From Fodinicola feengrottensis (GTDB lineage Bacteria > Actinomycetota > Actinomycetes > Mycobacteriales > HKI-0501), in the NCBI RefSeq assembly GCF_010993775.1, contig NZ_WOTO01000059.1, forward strand, positions 1 to 57,430: a stretch of DNA of 57,430 nucleotides. Reading direction: 5' to 3'. Made by a program: the position numbers and the translations under genes. The notes under the pieces were generated by a model. It made no database searches and had not been told where the DNA came from. It worked only from the letters and a program-made list of their open reading frames with translations. Positions 10,054 through 19,395 of the stretch are shown one piece after another (the stretch's first letter is position 1; the number at the start of each line of letters is the position of its first letter).

Positions 10054-11074
10054 CTACGGAATGAGCACGATCTTTCCGACCGCCGTACGCGTCTCGGCGA
10101 GTTTCATCGCGTCGGCGATCTGGGACAGCGGCAGGGTGGCCGCGATCCGCGGGCTGAGCTGCCCGCTGGCGAGCAGGTCGAAGACGGCACCAAGGTCCTT
10201 CCGCAACCGGGCGGTGAAGCGGCCGCGGGTGAATGTGCGGCCGGCCCACAGGTTGTAGAAGTAGGCCCGGCGCCCGTTGGGGACGGTGTTCCACCACCAC
10301 ATCCGGCCGAGGACCTTCAAGACCCCCAGCATCGCCGAGCCGTTGCCGTCTACCGCGCTTGCGACGCGTACGTACGACACGACCGAACCGCCGCGTCGCA
10401 GCAGTGCCCACGCGTCGTCGAGGTTCTGGCCGCCGACGTTGTCGAACACCGCGTCGACACCGCCGGGCGCCAGCTCGCGAACCCGGGCCGGCACGTCCTC
10501 GGTGCGGTAGTCGACGGGGGTGATCCCGAGCGCCCGCAGTTCCTCGTGGTGCTGACTGGACGCGGTGCCGATCACCCGTACGCCGGCGATCAGCGCCAGT
10601 TGCGCGAGCAGCGAGCCGACACCGCCGTTGGCGCCGTGCACCAAGATCGTCTGCCCCGCCCTGACCCGTGCCTTGCGGTGCAACATCTGCCAAGCGGTGA
10701 TGCCGTTGGTGACGACCGCCTCGGCGTACGTCGCGTCCACCTCGTCCGGCACGGCGACCAGGTCGGTGGTGTCGATGATCGCGTGGGTCGTCCAGCCGCC
10801 GATTTTGGTGAGGGCGGCGACTCGTTGTCCGACCAGCGCCGGATCGGCCGCGGCGGTCACGACGCCGACCAGGTCGTAGCCCGGTACGAACGGGAAGGGC
10901 CGGCTGGTCGTAGTAGCGGCCCTTGCGCATCTGCAGTTCGGCGAAAGACACGCCGGTGGCCACCACCTGAACCAGCGCCTGGCCGGGGCCGGGGCTCGGG
11001 ATCGGCCGCTCCTGGACAAGCAGGCCCTCGGGCTCGACGACCCCCGGCAACACAACTTCGGTTAGGCGGTCCAT
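10054..11074 (-). CDS. zinc-independent medium-chain dehydrogenase / quinone oxidoreductase family (one frameshift)
   Basis: About 340 residues. N-terminal GroES-like fold (VVLPGVVEPEGLLVQERPIP, FAELQMRKGRYYDQP), then a Rossmann domain with ILVHGANGGVGSLLAQLAL and VDAVFDNVGG, ending in DAMKLAETRTAVGKIVLIP. These are hallmarks of NADPH-dependent quinone oxidoreductase-like MDR proteins, and the structural-zinc cysteines are absent. One frame change near 10895. The ATG at 11074 has a strong ribosome binding site (aaggag, 6-7 bases upstream). A perfect 7-bp inverted repeat lies just upstream (11101-11117) and suggests repressor control. Confidence 0.88.
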
Positions 11075-11100
11075 CAGATCTCCTTAGAGTCATTAACTTT

Positions 11101-11117
11101 AGTTAGAAGCTCTAACT
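11101..11117. promoter_or_regulatory. putative operator upstream of the MDR oxidoreductase
   Basis: agttaga-agc-tctaact: perfect 7-bp arms with a 3-base centre, 27 bp upstream of the start codon in an A/T-rich island (attaactttagttag). Size and position suit a TetR- or MarR-type dimer. The regulator is not adjacent. Confidence 0.5.
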
Positions 11118-11429
11118 GAAGTGTGCAACTGTCACGCAGTCGATGTCAAGGTCTTAAAGAGGTGTGATGGGCCAGGGGTTAGCTCGAGGCTCGCCGGCGG
11201 CGATGGTCGCGCTGCTTTTGTGGCGAGATATTCGGCCGAGGGTCTTCCTTTCTCGGCCACGATCAGTTACTTTTTGTAGGCGGTCCGTTACGTACGGTCG
11301 AGTGCATCGGAGAAAGAGGACATCCCGACCCCCCCCCTCGCGATGTCTGCCAGCGCCCCCGATGCCTTGCCGTCACGCAACGGACCGTCCAACGTGAAGT
11401 GGCTGCCAAACCCAGCTTTCCCGCTGAAA

Positions 11430-12279
11430 TCAGGCAAACTCCAGCAGCAGTGGCCGGTGGTCCGAGAGAGCGCCAGCGCGGGGTTGTGCGCGTGCAGCAG
11501 CTCTCCGGCAGCTCACCGTCACTGTCAGTGAGGGCATAGTCGAGCTGGATCCGCGGTCCCTTGCTTGGATAGGTCGGCAGTTTGGCCAGCATCCGCCACG
11601 GGGTGGCCACGTTGCCTAGCGTGCTGATCGCGAGTTTCACCCCGTGCGCGGGCATGTTGAGGTCGCCGAGCAGCACATGCGGGCCGGGCAGTTCGGCCAG
11701 CGCCGCGAAGACCTGGCGCAGTTGCTTGACATTCCATCCCGGCACGAAGGACAGGTGCGTCGTCGCGATGGTCACCGGCCCGAAGGGTGCCTCGATCACC
11801 GCGGCCAGCATCGCCCGCGGCTCGTCCTGGATCAGCGCCGGCCGGGCCGAGGGCACCAGCAACTTGCCGGATTGCGCCTTGGGGCCGGGCACCAGCACGG
11901 GCGAGCGCAGCTTGGTCGGCGACAGCCGGGTCACGTGCCACGACTTCACCGGCCACCGAGAGACCAGCCCGATGCCGTACTCCGGCCCCCGAGTCGGCGC
12001 GTCGTCGATCTCCACCGGGTCGCCGGTGGCCGGCTCCCACTCCTGTCCCGGAACCCCGCTGACGGTCGCTACGAACCTGGCCTGCGCGCCGGTGCCGGTC
12101 GCGGTGGCGACTTCGGCGGTCAGATCCCGCCCACCGGTCCGCGGCTGCCCGCGGTCGAGTTCCTGCAGGCCCAGCACGTCGGCGTTCAGTCGGGCGATCG
12201 CCGCGGCCAGCCGGCCCGGCTCGATCCGCCCGTCGCTCAGGGTCCGGCCGTGCATCACGTTGAAGCTGGCCAGCCGCAT
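11430..12279 (-). CDS. endonuclease/exonuclease/phosphatase (EEP) family hydrolase (one frameshift)
   Basis: About 283 residues. EEP motifs in order: RLASFNVMHG, VLGLQELDRGQ (catalytic Glu), YGIGLVSRWPV, TIATTHLSF, VLLGDLNMP and, after correcting one frame change near 11500, HAHNPALALSDHRPLLLEFA (the terminal catalytic SDH). The start is taken at ATG 12279 (MRLASFN) instead of the longer frame at 12309. No signal peptide. The substrate could be a nucleic acid, a phosphoester or a phosphoinositide. Confidence 0.85.
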
Positions 12280-12413
12280 GGCGATGACTGTAGCGACGGC
12301 GCCGGTCATCCCGTTCAGCCGTACCCGCGCCGCATCCGTACGCCCGAGAGGGCCAGTCGACGCTCAGCTAGGCCACAGGGTCGGTGCTGGCGCCGGGGCC
12401 TGACAATGGACGT

Positions 12414-13436
12414 ATGACTGGACCTCACCGCCGGGCGCCCGGGTGGTACGCGGACCCGGACGGCACCGCCGGCCAGGTCCGGTGGTGGGACGGAATGGCT
12501 GGGCTCGCTGGTCAGCGGCCACCAAGGCGGGTACGCCGGCGGCATCCCAGCCAGCCGCCTCGGCGGCCGCCGGGTCGAAACCGAGCCGCTCCGCCGACGT
12601 ACTCGCCGCCGGAGCCGCCCATCCTTTCGGCGGCTGGCGACCCAACGACACCGCCGCCGACAAGGAAACGATCCCGGCTCCGCGGCCGCTGTGGCGGCGC
12701 CCGGCGGTCTTGTGGACGGCCGGCATCGTGGTCGTGGCCGCAGCCATCTTGGTGGTCGTCCTGCTGGTCGCCAGCACCACGTCCGGGCTCGCGTCCGGAG
12801 GCATCGGCCCCTTCGGTGGAGGCCCGACCAAACCGCCGCTCGCCCAGCTGTGCCCGCCGCCGACCGCCGAACCGTCCGCCCCGCCCGGCAGCCCCCCCCC
12901 CCGCCGGACAGCCGGCCACGCCTGGCCGACTCGGACGCCGGCATCTCGTACGCCAAGGCCGACGGCCCGTGGATGCCGTGGAACCAAGTCTGGAGCGCCG
13001 GCACCCTCGGCGTCCAGTTCAAGACCGGCTACTACTTCGTGACCGAACCGGACTACGAGCCGGGCCGTGACTACCTCGCCTCGGTGCTGTCCGGCTCCGT
13101 ACCAGCCACCGTCAACGACGGCACCGAACTCGACCTGAAGTGCACCGGCCAACAGGTCGCCGAAGACGTACGCGCCAACTTCTACCCCAACCCGAACACC
13201 ACCCAACCCATCCGCGACGAAATGACCTCCCTCGGCGGCCGCCCCGCCTGGGTGTCGGTCTTCCGCCTGCACTTCCACGCCGAAGGCCTGCACGCCACCT
13301 CCGAACTGGTTGGTGTCGTCCTGGTCGACGTCGGCAAACCAAGCGCCGCGGTCCTGTACCTGTCCATCCCCCCGGCACCCACGCGCAGTACGACAGCACC
13401 GTGGAAAGCGTCATCGACTCCATCCGGCCGCTGTAG
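12414..13436 (+). CDS. DUF2510-domain single-pass membrane protein (three frameshifts)
   Basis: The N-terminus carries the DUF2510 motif (PGWYADPDGT, VRWWDG), common on actinobacterial membrane proteins. A Pro/Ala linker follows, then a transmembrane helix (LWTAGIVVVAAAILVVVLLV, about residues 100-120), a Pro-rich stalk, and an extracellular domain (WNQVWSAGTLGVQFKTGYYF, LKCTGQQVAEDVRANFYP) ending VESVIDSIRPL. Frame changes occur near 12490, in the C10 run at 12893-12902, and near 13372. Function unknown; the fold suggests an envelope-exposed protein. Confidence 0.7.
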
Positions 13437-13732
13437 CTGTTTCTCATCCGCTCGAGTACTCGCTAATGACGGTACGGTTCGCAAAAAACGGCGAAACCTC
13501 GCTGTATCGTACATCGGGGGGGGGCGGGCTGGGGAGTCTGGCGCTGGGTGGGATCGAGCCAGAGCGGGATTCGCCGGGGAAACGGGCCAGTTTTTGGACA
13601 GAGCTGATGGCAAGTGAGATGACCGTTCACCAGTGCGGTCACGGGCGTTCATCTGGCTGACGGACCGGCATCCGGGCAGGAATTGTGCGGGTTCGGTGAC
13701 GCTTTGTCGCTGCGGAGAGGCATCCTTGCTGC

Positions 13733-14748
13733 ATGCCCCACCTCAGTTTGGCCGCCGCCACCCACACCGGGCTGGTTCGCGTCGGCAACGAGGACTCCCA
13801 CCACGTCGGTGCGCATCTGGTGGCGGTGGCCGACGGCGTGGGCGGGATGTCGGCCGGCGATCGGGCCAGCCGGATGGTCATCGAGACGCTGGCCGGGTTG
13901 GACGGACCGAGGTGTTTCGCGGATGTCAGGACAGCACTCCAGAGCGCCGTCGAGTCGGCCAACCGGCGGATCGCCGAGGAGCTCAACAGCGACCCGGCGA
14001 TCGTGGCCGCCGGTACGACGCTGACCGCGCTGGTATTCGCCGACGATGAGCAGCGGCCCGAGCTACTGACTCCGGCGGTGGCGTCGACTTCCCAGGCCGC
14101 GTCGAGCGCCCAAGGCGCGGTGACCCCGGAAGCCGCAGCACAGCCGGCCCCGGAAGCCGCAGCACAGTCGAGCCCCCAACCCGAGGCGACGGCAGACCCG
14201 GACGCCACCGCGAAAGAGCCAAGCAGAGATGAGCCGGATCCGAACATGGTTCTCGCTCATGTCGGCGACTCCCGGTGCTACCGGTTGCGGGCCGGCCGGT
14301 TCGTGCAGCTGACCAAGGACGACACGTTCGTACAGATGCTGGTCGACCTGGGAGCCATCAGCCCTGAGCAGGCGCACGACCATCCGCAGCGATCGGTGGT
14401 CACGCGGGTGCTGCGGGGCGAGCCGGTGGAGGTTTATTACGCCGAGCTGCACGCCGACCCGCAGGACCGTTATATCTGTCTCTGCAGCGACGGCCTGCCG
14501 TCGGCGGTCGCGACGAACCGACCATCGCTGGGATCCTCGCGGCCGAGCCGGACCCGGCCGGCTGCGTCGACCGGTTGATCGAGTCCGCGCTGGCCGGTGG
14601 CGGCCCGGACAACGTCACCGTGGTGATCGCGGACTACCAGCCCCAGCCAGCGGCGGACAACCAGCCCCAGCCAGCGGCGAACAGCCAGCGGCAGCCGGCG
14701 GCGAACAACCAGCCGCAAACCGTGCGAACCCAACCCGCCCAGCCCTGA
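13733..14748 (+). CDS. PP2C-family protein serine/threonine phosphatase with Ala/Pro insertion (one frameshift)
   Basis: Core PP2C metal-binding motifs: RVGNEDS, VAVADGVGGMSAGD, VLAHVGDSRCYRLR, ICLCSDGL and GGGPDNVTVVIADY. The frame must shift once near 14505 to join SDGL to TIAGILAAEPDP and the last motif. Two oddities: a ~65-residue Ala/Pro/Ser/Glu-rich insertion (about residues 110-175) lies between TTLTALVFADD and LAHVGDSR, where typical members have a few residues, and the C-terminus is a QPQPAAN-type repeat tail (three ~24-bp DNA repeats, 14638-14720). No membrane anchor. It probably opposes Ser/Thr kinases; no kinase is seen nearby. Confidence 0.85.
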
Positions 14749-14882
14749 CCAGTTCGAAGAGATCGCCCGAACATCGCCGCCCTGCCAGCAAATGGGCACC
14801 CGAGCCGGTTAGGGTCGTGCGGTGGCCCGTCAATCAGCGAGTTCTGTGATCGCGCGCGGCCCGGCGCGGCTCCTCCCGTCCA

Positions 14883-16178
14883 GTGACCGTGAAGCCGGTG
14901 AGCTATCCGGTCGAGCGCCTGACCCTGGCCAACGGCCTGAGGGTCGTGCTGGCACCCGATCGCAGCGCGCCGGTGGTCGCCGTCGCGCTGACGTACGACG
15001 TCGGCATCCGCAGCGAGCCGGAGGGGCGAACCGGGTTCGCCCATCTTTTCGAGCATCTGATGTTCCAGGGCTCGGAAAACCTGGAGAAGCTGGAGCACTT
15101 CCGGCACGTGCAGGCGTCCGGCGGGGTGTTCAACGGGTCGACGCACCTGGACTACACGGACTATTACGAGCTGATGCCGTCGGCGGCGCTGGAGCGCGCG
15201 CTCTTCCTGGAGGCCGACCGGATGCGCGGCCCACGGTTGACCGAGGAGAACCTGACCAACCAGATCTCGGTGGTCAAGGAGGAGATCCGGGTCAACGTGC
15301 TGAACCGGCCGTACGGCGGGTTCCCCTGGCTGAAGCTGCCGCCGGTGCTGTTCGACACCTTCGCCAACGCGCACGACGGTTATGGCGCCTTCGTGGACCT
15401 GGAGTCCGCGACCGTCGCCGACGCGGCCGAGTTCTTCGACCGCTATTACGCGCCGAGCAACGCGGTGCTGGCGGTGGCCGGCGACTTCGATGTGGCGCAT
15501 GGCGCGGTGCTGGTCGAGCGGCATTTTGGCGCGATCGTTGGCCGCGAGACGCCGGTTCGCCCCGACTTCGACGAGCCGGACCTGACCAGCGAGCGCCGCC
15601 AGTCGTACGCCGACCCGCACGCGCCGATGCCGGCGCTGGCGGCCGCGTGGCGGGTGCCGGATCCGATCGGGTCGCTCTCGGAATACCTGCCGTATGTGGT
15701 CCTGGGCGAGGTGCTGACCGACGGCGAGGCCTCCCGGCTGGTGCAGCGGATGGTGCACGACGACCGGCTGGCAACCAGCGTCTCGGCCTACTGCGGGCTG
15801 ATGGGCGACCCGTTCGACGTACGCAATCCGACCGCCATGATCCTGCAGGTGCACTCGCCGCCCGGGGTGGCCGCGGACACCGTGCTGTCCACTATGGACA
15901 GTGAGCTGGACCGGTTGGCTACCGACGGGCTTTCGGCCGCCGAGCTCAACCGGATCCAGGCCCGGCTCGCCGCCCAGCTGTTGCGCGAAGCCGACCCGGT
16001 GCTGTCCCGCACTCTCGCGATGACGGTTTTCGAGCAGCAGCGCGGCGAGGCCGAGCTGGTCGGCAAGCTGCCGACGATGGTGACCGAGGTGACGGCCGAC
16101 CAGGTGGTGGCCGCCGCGGCCGCGCTGGCGCCGAACCGCCGGGCAGTTGTCGAGGTCCACCCCGGAGGTGCCCAGTGA
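14883..16178 (+). CDS. M16-family zinc peptidase, catalytic member of a pair
   Basis: 431 residues, uninterrupted. It shows the inverted zinc motif HLFEH (HxxEH) in GFAHLFEHLMFQGS, with the downstream Glu in LTNQISVVKEEIRV. Two M16 domains follow, with the usual spacing (PYGGFPWLKLPP, YYAPSNAVLAVAGDFD). GTG 14883 starts in VKPVSYPVERLTLANGLRVV. The next gene starts inside this stop codon (16175), so the two are translationally coupled. Paired M16 proteins are known to work as heterodimers in which only one subunit is catalytic. Confidence 0.93.
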   Translation: MTVKPVSYPVERLTLANGLRVVLAPDRSAPVVAVALTYDVGIRSEPEGRTGFAHLFEHLMFQGSENLEKLEHFRHVQASGGVFNGSTHLDYTDYYELMPSAALERALFLEADRMRGPRLTEENLTNQISVVKEEIRVNVLNRPYGGFPWLKLPPVLFDTFANAHDGYGAFVDLESATVADAAEFFDRYYAPSNAVLAVAGDFDVAHGAVLVERHFGAIVGRETPVRPDFDEPDLTSERRQSYADPHAPMPALAAAWRVPDPIGSLSEYLPYVVLGEVLTDGEASRLVQRMVHDDRLATSVSAYCGLMGDPFDVRNPTAMILQVHSPPGVAADTVLSTMDSELDRLATDGLSAAELNRIQARLAAQLLREADPVLSRTLAMTVFEQQRGEAELVGKLPTMVTEVTADQVVAAAAALAPNRRAVVEVHPGGAQ

Positions 16179-17508
16179 CCCAGCCATATCCGACCACGCT
16201 TCCCGACCTCGAGGAGCCGCGTAAGCCCAAGCGCCCGTCGGTTTCCGAGCGGATTCTCGACAACGGCCTGCGGGTGATCGCGGTCCGCCGACCGAGCGTG
16301 CCGCTGGTGGAGATCCGGCTGCGGGTGCCGTTCGCCGGCACTGGCAAGACGTATCTGCCGCGTTCGTTCATGTTGTCCGAGACCCTGCTGTCGGGCACGT
16401 CGACGATGTCCTCGGTGGACATCGCCGCCGAGCTGCAGACCGTCGGTGGTGGGCTGTCGGTGTCGACCGACCCCGGACCGGCTGATGGTGGGCGGCAACT
16501 CGCTCGCGCGTCCGGCCTGTCCAAGCTCCTGGAGCTGCTCGGCGGCGTGCTCACCGACGCGACCTACCCGGCCAAGGAGGTCTCCGCGGAGCGGGACCGG
16601 CTCGGCGACCGGTTGGAGATGGCCAACAGTCAGCCCTCGCAGGTGGCCCGCAAGGCCCTGCAACGGCGTTATTTCGGCGACCACCCGTACGCGATCCAGG
16701 TCCCCGAGCCCGACGAGGTGCGGTCGATTGGTTCGGCGGCGCTGCGCAAGCTGCACGACACCCGTGTCGTACCGGAAGCCGGCACGCTGGTGATCGTTGG
16801 CGACACGGCTCCCGGCCGGGCCCTGGACGCGGCCCAGAAGGCGCTCTCGGACTGGACCGGTACGGCCAACGCCGCGGCGCTCAAGCCGGTGCCGGCACCT
16901 GAGATGGGCCCGGTGTTCCTGGTCGACCGGCCGGGTTCGGTGCAGTCGTCGTTGCGGCTCGCGCTGCCGGCGGTCGGCCGTTCGCACCCGGACTATCCGG
17001 CGCTGCGCTGGCCAACCTGGTCTTCGGTGGCTATTTCTCGTCCCGGCTGGTGGAGAACATCCGCGAGGACAAGGGCTACACGTACTCGCCGCACGCGGTG
17101 CTCTCGCATTCGGTCGCCGGCTCGATGATCAGCGTGGACGCGGACGTGGCCACCGAGGTGACCGCGCCGGCGCTGCTGGAGGTCAACTACGAGCTCGGCC
17201 GGATCGGCGCGGTGCCGATCACCGCGGCGGAGCTGGAGCAGGCCCGGCAGTACGCCGTCGGCACCCAGGCCCTTTCGGTGGCATCCCAGTCCGGGCTTGC
17301 CGGCACGATCAGCGCGCTGGTCGGCGCCGGCCTGGATCTGGAGTGGTTCTACCAGCACGCGGTGAACCTGCAGGCCACCACGCTGGATGAGGTGCGAGCC
17401 GCCGCGCTGAAATACCTGCGGCCGTCCGCCGCCGTCACCGTGGTGGTCGGCGAGGCGAGTACGGTCGCCGAGCCGCTGGCGGCGTTGGGCGCGGTCGAGC
17501 GCGGATGA
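16175..17508 (+). CDS. M16-family protein lacking HxxEH, non-catalytic partner (one frameshift)
   Basis: About 444 residues. Aligns with M16 (ERILDNGLRVIAV, NIREDKGYTYSPHAVL, AGTISALV), but the position of the zinc motif reads YLPRSFMLSETLL with no HxxEH. This is the pattern of non-catalytic beta-type partners, which contribute Arg/Tyr substrate contacts through the conserved RxxKGYTY region, seen here as REDKGYTY. Frame change near 17012 (YPALRLANLVFGGYFSSRLVE). It starts at GTG overlapping the upstream TGA, so 1:1 production with its partner is likely. Confidence 0.9.
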
Positions 17509-17541
17509 CCCGAGCGGGAGCTGCCGCTCGGGCGTTCCGCG

Positions 17542-18396
17542 GTGAACCGGGCCGCCCACCGGCGGCGGGACACACAGTGGCTGGCGGATGCCTGGAAACG
17601 GGCGCAGGTGCTGGTCGTCGACGCCGACGGCCGCGCGTTGGTCGACACCTCGACCCGGCCGTACGAGCTGATCCTGGTCGCCGCGGACGCGGCGCCGGAC
17701 GGCGACCGGCTGTTCCTCGGCGAGGACGACGAGCAGGTGTATTTCGCCGTCAGAGGTGAGCTGCCGGCCGAGACCGGTGGGCCGGAGCCGCACACGGTAC
17801 GGGCCGTCGGCGCCAGCCTCGGCGCGCGCGACGCCGGCCTGTTCGTCGAGGCGGTGGCGCTGGCCAACTGGCACGACAACATCGCATATGACCCGGTGAC
17901 CGGCGCGCCCACGCAGGCTCGCGACGGCGGCTGGGTGCGGGTGTCCGAGGGCGGCGCGCAGATCTTCCCGCGTACCGATCCGGCGATGATCGTGCTGGTG
18001 CACGACGGCGTCGCCGGACCGGCCGGTCGCGCCCTGCTCGGCCGGCAGGCGGAGTGGCCGCCCGGGCGCTATTCGACGCTCGCCGGTTTCGTCGAGCCGG
18101 GGGAGTCGGCGGAGGCCGCGGTGGTGCGCGAGGTCGCCGAGGAGACCGGGGTCGCCGTCACCGACGTACGGTATGTGGGCAGTCAGCCGTGGCCGTTCCC
18201 GGCGTCGCTGATGCTCGGTTTCAGCGCGCTCGCGGACCCGGCGCAGCCCATCCGCCGGGTGGACGAGGAGCTGGAGGACGCTCGTTGGTTCACCCGGGAT
18301 GAGATCCGGGCGCAGCGGGACGCGAACAGGGTGATGCCGATGACCACGTCCATCGCGTATTACCTGATCAGCAACTGGCTCGACGGCATTATCTGA
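17542..18396 (+). CDS. nudC: NudC-type NAD(H) pyrophosphatase / RNA decapping Nudix hydrolase, without zinc cysteines
   Basis: Nudix box GFVEPGESAEAAVVREVAEETGV is intact, and the NudC signature SQPWPFPASLMLGF follows. FPRTDPAMIVLV precedes the catalytic domain. Cleaves NADH to NMNH plus AMP and, in characterised homologues, removes NAD caps from RNA. Oddity: where family members carry a four-cysteine zinc ribbon, the sequence reads AYDPVTGAPTQARDGGWVRV then SEGGAQIFP, so no ligand cysteine remains. Upstream, the same frame reads ELPLGRSAVNRAAHRRRD, which looks conserved but has no start codon; the true start may be the ATG at 17505 (overlapping the previous stop), followed by one indel. I give the GTG at 17542. 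Synteny with uvrD2 and adnAB matches other actinobacteria. Confidence 0.9.
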   Translation: MNRAAHRRRDTQWLADAWKRAQVLVVDADGRALVDTSTRPYELILVAADAAPDGDRLFLGEDDEQVYFAVRGELPAETGGPEPHTVRAVGASLGARDAGLFVEAVALANWHDNIAYDPVTGAPTQARDGGWVRVSEGGAQIFPRTDPAMIVLVHDGVAGPAGRALLGRQAEWPPGRYSTLAGFVEPGESAEAAVVREVAEETGVAVTDVRYVGSQPWPFPASLMLGFSALADPAQPIRRVDEELEDARWFTRDEIRAQRDANRVMPMTTSIAYYLISNWLDGII

Positions 18397-18421
18397 AGAA
18401 AATCCGATCCAGCTGGAATTT

Positions 18422-18502
18422 GTTGTTGATCTTGGTCAGTTGGCCCACCAGGTGGGCCATTTTTCCCGCTTGGGGGGAGGGCCAACTGGCCAAGGTCAAC
18501 AT
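18422..18502. repeat. palindromic element P, diverged copy 3
   Basis: gttgttgatcttggtcagtt followed by ggccc at the left and gggcc then aactggccaaggtcaacat at the right give a ~23-bp imperfect inverted repeat. It has an inner 6-bp palindrome (ggcccaccaggtgggcc) near 18442. Begins 26 bp after the nudC stop and just before TIR element D, so both repeat families sit side by side here as they do around adnA. It may act as a terminator-like hairpin between convergent genes. Confidence 0.75.
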
Positions 18503-18540
18503 GAGGTAGCGACACAATGGCGCCGACCGTGTCCGTAGGG

Positions 18541-18721
18541 GTGCGGCTCAAAACTGTCGTACCCACCCCGAAAAATCACCCCCACCCAGTGACGGGGGGG
18601 GGGGGCGGGTTCGAGGACCGATGTTCAACTAAAAATCAAGGTCTACCTCTCGACCCCCCCCCCGCCCGTTCAAAGGGAGGGGGAAAGAAAAACAGACACG
18701 TACGACAGTTTCGCGCCGCAC
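18541..18721 (+). repeat. ~175-bp TIR-bounded repeat element, copy D
   Basis: Complete copy with the clearest ends: gtgcggctcaaaactgtcgt at 18541 and tacgacagtttcgcgccgca, then c, at 18721. The two G/C hairpins include G10 and C9 runs (18594-18603, 18654-18662). It lies between the convergent genes nudC and the DUF3558 lipoprotein. No target-site duplication is obvious. Confidence 0.85.
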
Positions 18722-18736
18722 CGAGGGATGTGAAGA

Positions 18737-19248
18737 TTAGAACTTTGCCAGGACCGCGGTGGCGATCTTCTTCTCGACGTTCATGACGAGGGTGTTGTCT
18801 GTGGTTAGGGCGGGCAGGTAGAGGACCCGGAGTGTCACTGTGCCGTGCAGCGCGATCAGGCTACCGGCCAGGGTGTATGCGGAGTCGCCGACGCCGGTCA
18901 CCGGGTGTCCGATGGCCGCGTCCTGTTGGAATCGCTCTTTGGTGATGGGAAGGATCTGCAGGCTCACACCGTAGGCGGTGGCAGGGTCGGGCTCGTTCCA
19001 GTCGCGTGGTGGTTGGCGCCGGCTTTCCCGTCGGCTTCCATCTTGGTCCCAGTGAGGGTGGTGATGTCGTCCTTGGTGAGCAGGGTGCAGGGGTCCGGAA
19101 TGGTGGTCGCCGCGGCGGCCTTGGGGGCGGGCGGCCGGCCGCTGCCGGTGCCGGTGGCGGTGGCGGCTGGGCCGCAACCGGTGAGGGCGAGAGTGGCGGC
19201 GATGCCGGCCGTGGCGGAGCCAAGGAGCAGACGGCGAGAGGTGATCAC
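18737..19248 (-). CDS. DUF3558-like lipoprotein (one frameshift)
   Basis: About 170 residues. MITSRRLLLGSATAGIAATL then ALTGCGPA is a lipoprotein signal with Cys near residue 25; the twin Arg is only weakly Tat-like. The mature part starts Pro/Ala-rich, then DPCTLLTKDDITTLTGTK resembles the DUF3558 N-terminal motif of actinobacterial lipoproteins. Frame change near 19012 joins it to AYGVSLQILPITKERFQQDA and VEKKIATAVLAKF. Envelope-anchored; function unknown. Confidence 0.75.
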
Positions 19249-19395
19249 GGAAAGGCCTTTCTGGATGAATGCTGGCGCGGAGAAAATGACCGCACGGCAA
19301 ACGTAAGCCGGGAAATGCCGCCGAGTATCAGTAGAACCACCTATTTACGCCGGGTACGTCCCTTTCGGTTTCCTGAAGGGGCAGTTCCCGTTCGG

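Noticed and set aside
9317..11074. Apparent 585-residue oxidoreductase-methyltransferase fusion
   Set aside because: The middle of the frame is Arg/Gly-rich nonsense antiparallel to the real Rossmann domain; a single frame change near 10895 explains it, leaving two separate genes.
12893..12903. C10 run as phase-variation tract of the DUF2510 protein
   Set aside because: Attractive for a surface protein, but the same gene has two other frame changes outside homopolymers, which argues for poor base calls.
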